Source: Druceiella hillmani (lineage: Eukaryota; Arthropoda; Insecta; Lepidoptera; Hepialidae). From it: a stretch of DNA of 64,000 nucleotides. The stretch spans positions 33,009,501 through 33,073,500 of the forward strand of contig JAYKKI010000008.1 of assembly GCA_039881145.1 (NCBI GenBank). Direction: 5' to 3'. A model generated the notes under the pieces. The model saw only the letters and a list, made by a program, of their open reading frames with translations. It had not been told where the DNA came from and ran no database searches. This document shows, one piece after another, positions 37,190 to 49,499 of the stretch; the stretch's first letter is position 1; every line of letters begins with the position of its first letter. Position numbers and translations under genes: made by a program.

Positions 37190-38330
37190 TTATAAACGTG
37201 ATAAAATCAAATTAGACTTATTATGGGAATCAAACGAGATTGAGTACGAGTGAAGGCCTTCTTGAGGAGATGTTAAGTGGAGCCTGAGATTGATCCTTGA
37301 TAATTATTAGCGATAACGGAGATTTCATTTCCCAGAATGTTTTCTTAATATCCACTTGGATGTTATTATTGTTGCACCCTGTTTAATAAATAAATTATTG
37401 TAAAATGTGAGTATAAAGCGGTTTCATTTATAGTAGCAGGATCAAATGTTGGTGTTGGCTGATTATATTTAACTTAACATAATTGTAACGTTTGATATAG
37501 GTTTTACCATTTTAGTCCTAATTTGAAGAATGAAATAAGTTTTCCAGTATTTGATGAAACGATTTTTTAGACTTCTATTCTAGACATAAATTATTTAAAC
37601 GATTTCCATAAGTTTGCTTGCTAAAATAAATCGAAGTCGATTATTTATATAAATATTTGAATTAATTTATAAATTTTATTCATGAAAAGAAATTTGTGCT
37701 CCTAATTCAATTACATTTAAACGAAATGACGTTTATCACAAATAACTCGGGATAATGGAATATCCATTGAATAGATCAATCACTATTTTTATTGTAAAGT
37801 TCGTAATGAACCGGTAGTGCTATACTATTGGGCTTAGACGTTAAAAAATAAAAATGACGGTCTTACCTAGAGGAAATGAAAAAAAAACTTGAAAGTTTAT
37901 TTAAATTTTCAATTAGACAAATGAGTAATTTTGAAGGTTCGGTGGAGTCTAAGAAGAAATTAATCATCTTGTAGGGTTTTTATGAATTTTCTAAGAAGTC
38001 GGTTTATTTTTCATAATAGTTTATAAATGGTGGTCTCGGAAATTGGAAATGTTGGGACAAAAATAAAGAATTGGTCGCTATATAATGGGAAAATTCAAGG
38101 CATATTTTTCTATCGTTATCTTTATTTCTTATAAATAATTGTTGGTATATTACAAAAACCGAAACATGAACGTTTACAAAGATAGCTTTTTCTGTAACGT
38201 CAAGTACATTTTCACCAGTTTCTTTTTTGGTATGATAGTGATAGTGAAATCTCTGGAAGTAGAACGTTATAATGTAAAATAAGTATTCATTAGCTAGTTT
38301 TATGGTGTCACTATAGTTGTTATTACGATT

Positions 38331-38435
<105 letters not shown>

Positions 38436-40171
38436 GAGTAAACTCTTTGAAAACGTTTCTTCTTGACTCTTTCCCTGTTTTGTTTCAAAAAATGTAATAA
38501 TTATTCTGTGTTCGAGTTTTCTGATCAACATTTTTGTTGTCTGATAATACAGTTATACATTTTGGTAGTTATAGTTTTAATTAGTGCCCTTATAGGAGCT
38601 TTTATTAAATATTATTGATATTTATTATTTCGACTTATTAGAATCGCGTCTATCTTCTTTTACTCTAGGAAATGTATTTATATATTTGAGTATCTTGGTG
38701 TGTAGGTAATATGATTACCTAAGAACACCTTGGTAATACTTGTCACCAGGTGGTTGAGTTTTAATTGAGATTTGTGTATTAAAATTTCTTGAAGTAACTA
38801 TATACATAGATCTACAATTTATTATTGCTTCACTATTTTCTTATATTTTTCATATAGCGTTTATCGTACGGTAAAGTTGATACAAAATGATGAATGGATG
38901 TTTCGTGAGAAAAGTATGAAAAATCGGGAGACAATGAGATCTCGTATCACACATCTGGTGCAATAACAGTCATAAATGCAAAAGAAATTGTATATATTAC
39001 TAAACATGCGTAATAGGCCTCTGCAGCTGCTGGCAATCTATTTCTCACGATATACGTTAGTTATCGTGAAGTCATCGAATTATGATAGTATGTTTCTCTA
39101 AGAAGTTTAAAATATATCAATGCTTCTCTAAAAATATATTTTGGCACTTGTAACATTTTTGCATCGGATGTGAGGTATGTATACATGTATATATATATAT
39201 GTACATACACTTTCGTCGAGGAAGCAGCGTTAGGAATACGTTGAATAGCTTTAGCCCCGGAAAATTAATTATTTCTGGGCGGAATTTATGGTCGGTTTCA
39301 TACGGTTCAGTCTAGTGGAAATAGTTGTACTAGAATATATATGTGCTTCAAGATTTCTTTTGAAGAGAGTTACACCACTATGAATAATGTTATCACACGA
39401 TTGCGAAAGAAAATATTCAATTAATTATGAAAAACAAATAAAGTGTAAAGGATTTGTTATTTCAATCATTTCAGTATTGATATTCCCGAGCTTATTAATA
39501 TTCTAAATTAATTTTAAAACGTCTACCGATAGCATTCGACGTATTGAATGATATTCGAAAAACAATTTATCTATACTTGAAAATAAGTGTTTCACTGAAC
39601 TTTTATTATATTTTACACTGTGTGGGTTCTTACTATATAAACAACTGAGGGAACTTTTACTATATAAACAACACTGGCATTCCATGTTTTATTTGTGGTA
39701 ATTTATCTGAATTAAATAAAAATATTTTTTCAAATAATGTCTTTACCAGATTTAACAAAATTATTCAAATATATAAAATAATACATGACATAAGACTTCT
39801 TGGCAAAAACCAAAGAAAGTGTCTTTAATTCACAATATAAATTAAGATGTGATTATTATTTTCATATCTTATATTCTTAATCCAGGTATACATTCTTGAC
39901 AAAAATCAAATAATCGTTTCTATCATCTACTTCCATCTACTTTTTACGAGAAGTCGACGCAGGTAGTCGATTATATGGATATTATATGAATATTAGTTCT
40001 TTGAAGCCCAGTGGTGCTGTGTTATTTTTAAAGTCAAAATTAAACCCAGCGGTACTGTGTTATTTTTAAAGTCAACATTCCTTATTTTCTCATCTTCTTG
40101 AGCCAAATCTCGTAGGTTTATTTCAATTTCTGATTGCGTTCCTTGCTGTTTTTTGTTTTTATTATTATTAT

Positions 40172-40456
40172 TATTCACAATTAAATGAAACTACGTGAAT
40201 TAGTATTATTTCTACTTTCTTTAATTTCTTTACCACGACCTAGGATTCGTTGTATTACAACATCTTCAGGTATTACAACATCTTCAGGTCATATATTACA
40301 ATATCTTTGCTAATATCCCACCTGAAGATGTTGTAATACAACGAAACCTAGGTCGTGGTAAAGAACTTAAAGAAAGTAGAAATAATACTACATCAATTAG
40401 TTTCATTTAATTGTGAATAATGCATTTCTACAAAATTAACGCCAAATATATTCGAT
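40172..40456. repeat. Fold-back repeat (block E), two arms, short spacer
   Basis: The left arm (from ATTCACAATTAAATGAAACT, about 40172) and right arm (to TTAACGCCAAATATATTC, about 40456) are inverted copies. The left arm contains an internal duplication of ATTACAACATCTTCAGGT, and its GAAAC is mutated to GAATC. The right arm extends about 25 bases further out than the left, as in the other paired copies, so the family has a fixed asymmetric end. It is flanked on the left by (ATT)n. Confidence 0.9.
40305..40363 (+). ncRNA. Candidate minimal hammerhead ribozyme 2
   Basis: Same 59-base layout as the copy at 19483: CTTTG, loop CTAATATC, CCAC, CTGAAGA, T, GTTGT-AAT-ACAAC, GAAA, CCTAGG, TC, GTGG, TAAAG. 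The predicted cleavage is between 40354 and 40355. It differs from the 19483 copy only inside the stem I internal loop, as far as I can align by eye. Stem I pairs CCAC with GTGG, and CTTTG with TAAAG (one G-U). All core residues are present. Confidence 0.7.
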
Positions 40457-40755
40457 ATTATTATTATTTTTATTGATGATTATCGTTTCTATTCTATTAA
40501 TGAATTACACCAGTTATTTTTCAATACTATATATTCTATAATTTAATTTAATGCATTTTTCAACGTCTGTTTGCAATTTTTTGTAAATCCTGTGTTGTTG
40601 ACAATGTTTATACAAGTTTAAGTTTTTATGAACGTAGCATGTTATTGTATTGCCGGAATTGTTCCCTATGAATAGAATTGGTTTTTGTCCTTAAGTGAAT
40701 AAATAAATATTTGGTTTTATGTGTCATGACATGAATGTGATCACTTCACGAACAC

Positions 40756-40756
<1 letters not shown>

Positions 40757-40817
<61 letters not shown>
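40757..40817. repeat. (TA)n microsatellite
   Basis: A pure TA run. The minus-strand frame running through it (40758-41021) is not a gene. Confidence 0.95.
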
Positions 40818-40820
<3 letters not shown>

Positions 40821-41019
40821 AATATATAAAATATAAAAAAAAAATTTAAATTTTGTATCATTGTCATATGATTGTTTTCTCTGCATTTTTTGTTTTGTGA
40901 TGCGTACGTAACGTTGTGTTTTCAAATAAAACTCATATTGAATAATGGAAAAACACCCACGATAAGTGATTGGTTTAAAACTTGATACCGGTTTTTTGCA
41001 AGACACGAAGTTGGACGAC

Positions 41020-41140
41020 ACTGAGAAATATAGTAATTATCTTACGAAACTGAAAAATATAGTAATATCTTACGAAACTGAAAAATATAGTAATATCTTA
41101 CAAAACTGAAAAATATAGTAATATCTTTATTACGAAACAC
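41020..41140. repeat. Tandem repeat, about four units of 28 bp
   Basis: Unit ACTGAAAAATATAGTAATAT plus CTTACGAA, with the first and last units diverged. It is non-coding. Confidence 0.85.
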
Positions 41141-41439
41141 GAAAGTGAAATCATATGATACTATGTAAACTGTGACAAATAGTATTGTCTGAGAATTAAT
41201 CTTTACACATTACGGTCTAAAGTCTATCATCAATCAAGTTTACGGAATATTAGGGAGTTTTACTAATGACAAACAAAACTTAATAAAGGCGGGCAAAGTA
41301 ATTTACAATGGGTGTGTTAAATCACATGGTAATTGTAAAAGTTTAAATAAAACTGTAATATTAATCGGTTTGATACTTTTTTGTGATTCAAATCAACTAA
41401 AGAGAGCGCTTTACTCCACGGATATTGAGCGATAACAGA

Positions 41440-41495
41440 GAGTGTATATATATATTAATATATTTATATATACATACATATATATATATATATAT
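41440..41495. repeat. Interrupted (TA)n microsatellite
   Basis: TA tracts with TTAATA and TACATACATA interruptions. It precedes another dispersed-repeat remnant at 41830. Confidence 0.9.
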
Positions 41496-41829
41496 TCTTT
41501 TTTTTTTAATGTAGATATTAGCTTAGTTTTTGGAAAGTAAAAAGATGACCAAATTTAAGTAGAATACGCGACTTGATGGTTCCATATCATTATATCCATA
41601 GTAATGATAATTTATAAGTATGCAAAAAAAATAACAGTCAAAAAATAGAAAAAAAAACTTATTCATCATGTAATAAGTCTATGTTAGTCATACATTTACT
41701 TGCACTATAAGGTAGTTTTAGGTTGACAAAGAATGAAGTACACTAAGTAGTTTTAATGACTGACTCATCGTCATATATGTGATATTCCGTCATACTTTTG
41801 CCTTGCGTTAGAAGCTTGAATTTTATACA

Positions 41830-42440
41830 GCACTATGGGGATATGGACCCTAGAATATTATTTCAACTTCATACTTCATATTGTTTCTGGGAAAAAAATA
41901 TCTTGACAAAAAGACGAAAAACGAAGTGATTCTATAGGGGTTTCTTTTTTTCATTTTGAAGTACAGAAATGAAAACGTTTACTTCGAGTTGGTTTCGTAC
42001 ATCGAGAAAACTATCATCCTAAGAACAAATGATAGAATAAAGATATTTATATTCACATACTTTGATCCCAAAATCACTTCTTTTATGGGTGTATGATTTA
42101 ACCATTAGAAGTATGAGTAATATTTTTTCAAAATGGGTATTTCGTTAAACTACGAACCGTTGTAAAGTAAAATTGTTGATAAAACCAAAGATGTGTACTT
42201 CGCGCTACTTTTTAATTATAAAAAAAGTTAAAGAAAAAAAATAAAAATTTAAAAACAGAGCAATGTGGAAGAGCCAAAATACCCACCCAAAATCGAGACA
42301 GAATAGTCGCTAGGCAAGAAAAAAGAGAAGTTTTTGTAGGAAATTGCTTATGAAAATTAAATAGTTTGACTAATCATTGTGAAAAGCAATACGCTTCTAC
42401 TCTGATAGTTAACCAATCGATAGAAAAAAATAAGGGTTAA
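41830..42440. repeat. Dispersed repeat remnant plus block D (inverted)
   Basis: GTGATTCTATAGGGGTTTC at 41928 is the degenerate lepidopteran-type core. It is followed by GATAGAATAAAGATATTTAT and then an inverted block D (about 42210-42430) ending TCTGATAGTTAACCAATCGA. The same order is seen at 51890-52330, supporting the tandem duplication. Confidence 0.6.
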
Positions 42441-42474
42441 CAAAATCGATCAAGAATTGCGACCTGTAACTTAT

Positions 42475-42580
42475 ACGTACGTAGATATGTACAGGCGTAG
42501 ATGCGTATAGGCGTAGATAGATACAGGTGTAGATACGTACTGGTGTAGATACGTACAGGCGTAGATAGGTACAGACCAGT
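42475..42580. repeat. Tandem repeat, about six units of 18 bp
   Basis: Unit close to GTAGATACGTACAGGC with two variable bases. Read on the minus strand it gives a six-residue repeat (YLRLYVSTPV type) inside an open frame at 42409-42648. That frame has no start context or homology I recognise, so I treat it as a minisatellite. Confidence 0.8.
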
Positions 42581-42599
42581 GGAGGAAGATGAATGTCGT

Positions 42600-44329
42600 T
42601 TTTCAAAACTAAAGTTAGACCATAATAAAAATTTATAAAAAAATACAATTATTTCCGAGGAACATCTTCTCTTTCCAAAAAGCTACATTAAAATTAATTA
42701 CTTATAAAATTATCCGAATAATAATTATTTTTATCATCAAAATTCGAGGCTGGCTCACTAGTTGTTACTAAAGAACACACAGATATAATGTAAAAATCTT
42801 ATTTAAAATATAAGTTTGAGAATGTTACGAAATCTGGAAATCATTATAAATGTATAAGGATGAAACTATGCATTTAAGTAGACAAAACGTATAATTAATA
42901 AATTAATGAGGATTAATGCAACGAAGTCAATGAAATTTTGATATGTAAATAAAGGATTGAGGTTTTAAATGTCGATAACGTTTGTTAAACGTGAGGTTTG
43001 TTAAGTATATGACACTTTATATACTATACAAAGCTTATACTCGAATTCCAATCTAATAAAAAGTCATATTTTGAATGTTATGTTTATTTCTAAAACCATT
43101 TTTTTTTTCAATTACCGACTTGTACATATTAATATTCGTATCTATATTTTCATACATGTAAAATATAGTTTTTAATTACGTACAGAAGAGACGAAAAATG
43201 TTTTTCTAGAGAGTTATGCTCTTCCTGTATGAATTCTAAGCAAATATACTGCTGGAGGTATTCAAGATTTCATTTTCATTCAGTAATTGAAATTATGTAA
43301 CTTCTTGCAAGTGTAAAATTTTGTGATTATCCATTTACTTTATTGTGTGTTCGACAAAATGCTGAAATTTTATGCAGTCGTCCTTCATTTCGAATAAGAA
43401 GAAACATTCATGACAAAAACGTATATTAAAGCACATCAATATCAAACATAAAGACCGATATAAATAAAAAGTATTTCACCTACGAGAGCCGAGTTATGGG
43501 CGGAAACATATATTGATATTTATTGGAAAATAATGAAACTATCTATGTACTGCTACTTCGTTTCCTCATTTTATATCATAAAGCAAAAATGAAGTCGAGA
43601 TTATTGAAATTACAACAATATAGATACAAGTTTAGAAGGCAGTAATTCAATTTTTCTTCGAGCGAAATAATTGTACTAGGGACAGTATTAGGTTGTATTA
43701 AAACTGAACCACAAAGAAATTTGCTTCGCTACGCAACCTGGATTATTGTCTTCTTTTGTTATTTGTATTTCATTCATCACAACTATTAGCGGTATTTATT
43801 TATTTATTAATTAATAATAAAAATTACTTAAGGTAAAAATTACTTAAGTAAGTCTACTATTCCTTTTTGTTGTCTACATAAATGTCGAAAATGGTATTTT
43901 TTGAGTAAAAGTGTTTTTGTAACTTTAAATTGAAAAAAAGACAATTTGCCATGCGCAGCTAACCACATTATTCCATTATTCGAATCGTTCGAGCCATCTT
44001 CGCATGAAGGAGTTTACTACGATTATAAGTTACTACTGAAGAATTTACTAATGAATGACTTTTTAGTCATAAAATATAAATTTTTTTTTCTATTCTTTTT
44101 TTCTATTTCAGGAGAATTTTAGCTCTGTCGTCTGTCGTCTTCGACATTTTTTATTTTTCTTCTCAAATGACTTCTTTACATTAGCTGATGTCAAAATTAC
44201 TAATTTCAGGTTCTTAAGATTTATTATTGTTATTTACTTATGAATTTATTTTTGATAAGTATGGTAAAAAAAAACAATATTTTAATAGTGGAACGCTAAC
44301 AACTGTGCCATATTTTATTTTGTGAACTT
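42600..44329. other. AT-rich non-coding stretch
   Basis: No gene was recognised. It belongs to unit 1. The corresponding interval in unit 2 is much shorter or rearranged. Confidence 0.4.
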
Positions 44330-44640
44330 TTAGAGTTTCGTACCTAAAAAGGAAAAATGGATCCTTTTGTATGGTCATTCGCGTATCTGTCCGTCTGTCA
44401 CAACCGATTTTCTTAGAAACTATGCAATATAGAAACCTGAAATTTGTATTTCATAGTAATAAATTCTATTAATTGCACAAGCACTAGCTAACTTTTTAAA
44501 ATGGTTATATAAGAATTAAAAAGGGCTTAAATTAAGCATTCAATTTTTTTATATTAAAACATGTTTTTTCACAATTTTAAATCTCATATATAAAAATATG
44601 ACCTAAAAAAATATAAGAAAATAGAGCAACCTCCCTATTA
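44330..44640 (+). repeat. Dispersed repeat of lepidopteran GTCCGTCTGTC type
   Basis: GTTTCGTACCTAAAAAGGAA, then ATTCGCGTATCTGTCCGTCT and GTCACAACCGATTTTCTTAG, then GAAACTATGCAATATAGAAACC and TGAAATTTG. The order 'gTtcCGTACcTcAAAAGGAAAAA ... TCTGTCCGTCTGTC ... CCgATTTTCTcagAAACTA ... TGAAATTTGG' is a very abundant non-coding repeat in lepidopteran genomes as I know them. Degenerate copies are seen at 14045-14130, 14960-15000, 60760-60860 and 62150-62260. Confidence 0.6.
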
Positions 44641-44841
44641 TTTTTGAAACCATTGTGGCAAAGAAATATGAAAAAGAAACAGGGTTGGTTAAGCCTAACT
44701 AGGAAATTGCAGGAAAACTATATCGATTATCCTAAGTCTTATTATTGTTCGGAAAATCCATCATGATTTCATGCTTGTAAGAGATTCAGTAAGCAATATT
44801 TTACGTTGTGAAAAATTAATACTTGTAAATAGTTTAATAAA

Positions 44842-44907
44842 ACAATCTATATATTCTTAAATGTACTAGTACCTAAATATTAGTACATTTAAGGATGTAT
44901 AGATTGT
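44842..44907. repeat. Imperfect hairpin, 27-nt arms
   Basis: ACAATCTATATATTCTTAAA plus TGTACTA (44842-44868) pairs with 44881-44907 with two mismatches. It is a local fold-back. Confidence 0.75.
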
Positions 44908-45714
44908 ATCTAAATACTCATGCTTGACAGGTTTATTGCCTAATTTTTACTAAAAAGGTCAATTGGCCGTCCTTCAAGAATATACTTGCTTGATATAAAC
45001 TCCAATAAAAAAATTGATGCTTGAAATCCGTGCCCGATGATATCCAACTGCTAAGGGGGTTAAATTGTTAGAAGTAAAATATTCAGCGTATTCTTCAGGC
45101 ACTATTTCCAAAAAAAATATAAATTTTACCTTCAAAAGTAGGAACCATTAGAAACATTAAAATTTAAATATCATTTGTTTTGGGAACCGTGTCTTCAGAT
45201 TAGATTTGAGTGCTTAGTAATTTTTTGTATTTATATATCCTCGCGTCTTTTATTTTGGCCGATGAAAATTCATATTATCTCGCTACTAGAAGAAATAATT
45301 TTAAAAACTATGTTGGAATTACTCGCTATAGAGAGGAGCTCATGAGAGAGCCACTGGTTCATCTGATAATTATTGTTTGATTGATTTGAATATTTGCGTA
45401 TCATGTCTCCTTAGTTGATATAATTTATCATCTGAGATTATTAAGATACATGTAAAAATAAGTGTTTAAACAAAACAAACCTCTGTGTATAATTCATGAT
45501 ACAATTATATGAACGATATTAGTACAACGTTATAGCAAAGTTTTTTATAATAATTTTCTATGTTATTAAATGAAATAAGATGGGTAAGTAAATAATTCTT
45601 GTCCACCAAAATCAAAAGTGTGAACATTTACTGTTTGAAATATCGTTACTTTTCGCGACAAGTACTAATACAATAGCCAAAAGGATATTACGTTTTCGAA
45701 ATAGAAGGCCGATT

Positions 45715-45925
45715 AATCTATCAAGTTGTAATAAAACGCACCTGATACTTTAATCTAACGACGCCATTAAAAGTGGTTCCATCGAGCGAGCACGCGCTAT
45801 AAATTGTTTAGGATAATTCGAGGCGTTGGGCCGTCCGCCCATCTAGCGGCGCCCGCCCGCCTACGCTGAAATACTGCTACTAGTTAAGTGGAGATCGAGC
45901 GCTTCCGTACTGGTCGATTTAATAC
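45715..45925 (+). repeat. GC-richer block B, copy 3
   Basis: Landmarks are CACCTGATACTTTAATCTAA, TCGAGCGAGCACGCGCTATA, GCCGTCCGCCCATCTAGCGG and CGCCCGCCCGCCTACGCTGA. It has the highest GC content seen in the window. No preserved reading frame is shared with the other copies. Confidence 0.65.
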
Positions 45926-46279
45926 TTATTTTTATTTTCCTATTTGTTTTCTATTAAAATATAAAATCGATATTCCAAATAATAAATTTATTACGATTTA
46001 CAGTGTATGTAAAATTTTATAGATAATTAATGTTTACACATAATGCTTATGTAAATATAATGCATGTTATTTATTTGGTAAAAATTGGATTGATAGCGTG
46101 GTACTTAAATAGCACGGTTCGAATTTGTCTCACTGTGTTTTCATAAGTAATTTATTAGCAAGAAATCTTTCTGACGTATGGTCTAGAGAATTCGAAAGGC
46201 CCTACTTTGAAAAAATTGCCCAAAAATGCGATTGTGATGCTTGTCTAGCTATCTTCACCATTTTTTGAAATGTAGGTGT

Positions 46280-47300
46280 TAATTAGCATTTGAAAGAGTG
46301 ACTGCAATGATACCTCATGACGTCACTTCCTTTTTATGAAGCTTCTTGCAAACGTATATTGCAACCATCTTTCTGTATTGCACACCTCTTTTTGGAGAAT
46401 TTGTTTGTTGTTTCATATCGTAGAAGGAATACGACGGATTTTATTCAGAATCAATAATTAGCTTTAAGTTGAAATTGTATATTGATATATAGTTATTATT
46501 AATTTTCCTTATGAAGAAGAGCTTTAAAGTTGGCCTTAAATTTAGAAAATTATTGAAAAATGATGATGACTTTGTAATTTCTCTCCACGAAAGGGATTAA
46601 TATCTTAATTCATATCCTAAAGCCTAGTAAATGAGACTTTAGGATATACATTTAAAAATATTTCATTCCCACCAACAATTCATTTTTTTTATTTTCAGTT
46701 ACATAAATAGTTTTAAAAAAAATATATGAAAAATGTTATTAATTGTATAAAAAAATTGGTAAATGATGTTGTGACAACTTATTTACCCATAACATGTAAT
46801 TTTGTGAATAAATTAATCGGTATTTCAAATCTGTGCATGACAACGTCCCACTACCTATTCTTTGGGGAAATGACCTGATAAATGCGCGAAGGCTTTTTTA
46901 AATCGTTTGGCAAAATTATTTCGAGTTATCAAGAAAAAAAGTATTAATTATATTATTTGCATTTACAATTTTGAATTCCTTCCGGTGCCGACGGGAAAAC
47001 ACTGCCCTAGATCGATTTCTGCGAATGGTCATATTTAAACCGCTCGCTGCGCAAGAAAAGTAAGACTTTTTCGAAATATTTTAAAATCCATGCTGCAAAT
47101 AAATCTTGACAGTGACTTGTGTTCGTATGGCTGCATTTGGCATTAACGACGATCTCTAAACATAAAGGCGTTACGAACAGTAATTTATGAATGGTTTATT
47201 TGGCAAGAACGTGTTTTTTGTTTCAATCTTGAGGATAAATTATTAATTTATAAACGCATATATAATTCAGGTGTATTTTGTGACTTGTCAATATTTCACT
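46280..47300 (+). repeat. Block C, forward copy in unit 1
   Basis: Same ordered landmarks as 20841-22385: TGATACCTCATGACGTCACT, TTCCTTTTTATGAAG, ACGTATATTGCAACC, ATTCCTTCCGGTGCCGACGG, CGCAAGAAAAGTAAGACTTT, GGCTGCATTTGGCATTAACG and TTATTTGGCAAGAAC. It follows block B by about 350 bases, as in unit 2. Confidence 0.7.
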
Positions 47301-48189
47301 TCTGTTTTAGTTGTACTGAAACTTGTGCGTAGTTATGAAACGTAGTCAGCTTCTGTTTTCCGTTCCATCAAGTGTTAAATCGGACGGAAGCGAGTATTGA
47401 TATAGCGTTTATAAATGAAGGAAGGAATTATTTATAATTATAAATGGATAATTATTATTATGATTTCTTCGGTATGCTATAACAATTTTTAGTGAGTGTA
47501 TACAATTACGATGATTACAAATATATTATAATAATTTTCTAGAATTATTATAGTTCAATAGAACTCTTTTTAATCTGAAATCAAGTTTTAAAATCCTGTT
47601 TATTGAGTTGACACATAATTTATTTGGTGTTTATGTATCCGCCTAGTTTTACTTTCATTATTTATTTCATTATCGGAATCATTATCCTTGTCTGATAACG
47701 ATCGCAATTTAAATAACCTTAGTCAGAGGAAGACATGTTTACAGCTGATTTTTAATAACCTAATGCATCGAAAGATAAGTGTCAAAACGATATTAGGAAG
47801 CAATACCTGCCATTTCTATACGACATTGTAAATTCTGTGAGGGATTAGTGCTCCCATTGGTAGTGGCATGCGGAGATAGTTATTCCTATTTGTTGATATA
47901 TTATTGATATATAAAATTGAAATATCAGTTAGAGTTTTTTTCCATAGTAACATAAAACGTGAACAGATAGAATATTGGATTTGGGTACAAGACTGCAACG
48001 TAACTTGTAATATTTAACAGTTGTACAAAATAAAATTAAAATTAACTTTTTAACAGTTGTACAAAAATAAACTGTCATCTAAATAGCCCAAGAAATAAAA
48101 TTTCATTGTAAGACATGAGTATACTACTTTTGTGGGGCAATCCGTCTTTGTACGAAGTTGCCCCGTCTTAGTTCTCAGTGAAAATCTTT
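47301..48189. other. AT-rich non-coding stretch
   Basis: No gene was recognised. The minus-strand open frame at 47816-47998 has no family resemblance. Confidence 0.4.
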
Positions 48190-49100
48190 TGATTACGGAC
48201 AATGCGGAGTTTTTCGTCTAAGTCTGGTGCTTTCTTAATTAATTTTAAGCCGCTATCTAGCTTCTGACTCTACATTGTCTCTTTGGTTTGTTACTTTAAT
48301 AAATACGTTTCTCTAGTAATCGAATATTTCTGATACAACAAACTAGTCGTAGATGTTGCAATTTAAGACTTATTTGCCCTAATGTAATACGTACGTGGCG
48401 TTGTTAAATTAATATCGGCCGGTAATCATTCATTTCTTTTCTACAAAAATAATATTTATCTGCATATTTGTTTTTTGTAAAGAAATTCATTCTTAATAAT
48501 TATTTCGACACGAAGTTTAGGAAGATTTTAGTACGGAGAATACTATCCGTTTTAATCATAATATGACACGTTAATAATAAAAACTCTGTGAAGTTTTTAC
48601 AATTTGTTTTTATTATAATTTTTTTGTAATTTCTAGCAGCATTTATCCACAATTCGTTTGAAAATGGAAGTGCTACGGAGATTGCAAAACACCGGCACGG
48701 TTGTAAAGTAAGGATTTATCTGGACACGTGGATATAATATCATCTTTATTGCAAGGAAATTTTCAAAATATTGTATTTTGTAGTCTCCATATTAAGTAAT
48801 CTTCTGTAAGTAGGGTATAAGATTTATTTTGCCTCACATTTTTACTTAATGTTTTCCAATTTATTTAAAAGAAAAATTTATGATCACGTTCCTAGAAAGA
48901 GTGCGTAGCTTTACTACTATTCAGAACGTAATGAAAACTGAGATAATTAGGCGTACTTTACTGATGATCTGCTCTTTACTGGATCAAAGTGGTAATCTAT
49001 TGCTCATTCACTTTTCTACCGATTTGTTTAATTTTTTGTCACTGTCTAATTTCTCAATATACGTATTTTTATCGAATGAAATTAAGTTTTGTTAACTTTT
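48190..49100 (+). pseudogene. Possible chemoreceptor-like pseudogene, unit 1
   Basis: Translating from about 48205 gives MRSFSSKSGAFLINFKPLSS followed by stops and LYIVSLVCYFN. This aligns with QRSFCVSDAFSISFKDRLAS and SLNFSIVCLVCCFN at 58694 in unit 2. Later DNA landmarks (CATTTATCCACAATTCGTTT, TACGGAGAT, GTAGTCTCCATATTAAGTAA, TCTGCTCTTTACTG) also align with the unit 2 copy. This copy has more stops and no frame longer than about 70 codons. The resemblance to the start of insect gustatory receptors (aromatic-rich first segment followed by a hydrophobic helix) is weak and by eye only. It could be another membrane-protein relic or a chance resemblance. Confidence 0.3.
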
Positions 49101-49499
49101 ATGAGATAGAGAAAGTAATATCATAAACATGTCTTCTCTCCCTTGGTATTAGCTTCACAATTATAACTTGTACTGATGACGTGAGTTTCAATTTTAGAGG
49201 TCGAGATGTGTGATTGGCCTATTCAATACAGTGATATTATATGATATCAGGCTATATATCAGGATGTATTATTTTAATGTTACAATTTCATTGCCATACA
49301 CATATAATATAGACAGAAGAAAATTTTAGAGCGTATTTTAATAAAAAAATATTTTACTCAAGTTATTTTATTCAGCAATATATATATGTATATATAATAT
49401 GCGATTTTTTCCATGCTGAGTATGTTGAAAAAAATTACGTTCAATATTGTATATTTCGTTATAATCATCATCGGTTGGAAAATTTGTAATCGTGTTTCG
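49101..49499. other. Junction between duplicated units
   Basis: No gene was recognised. A short TATATATGTATATATAATAT tract lies at 49378. This is where unit 1 stops matching and unit 2 begins. Confidence 0.4.

Noticed and set aside
42409..42648. Repeat protein with YLRLYVSTPV units
   Set aside because: An 18-bp tandem repeat gives a six-residue period by arithmetic. No flanking coding signal, and no evidence of a gene in the paralogous unit.
46080..46140. tRNA-like T-arm (GGTTCGAAT)
   Set aside because: No acceptor stem, D-arm or anticodon arm can be built at tRNA distances around it.
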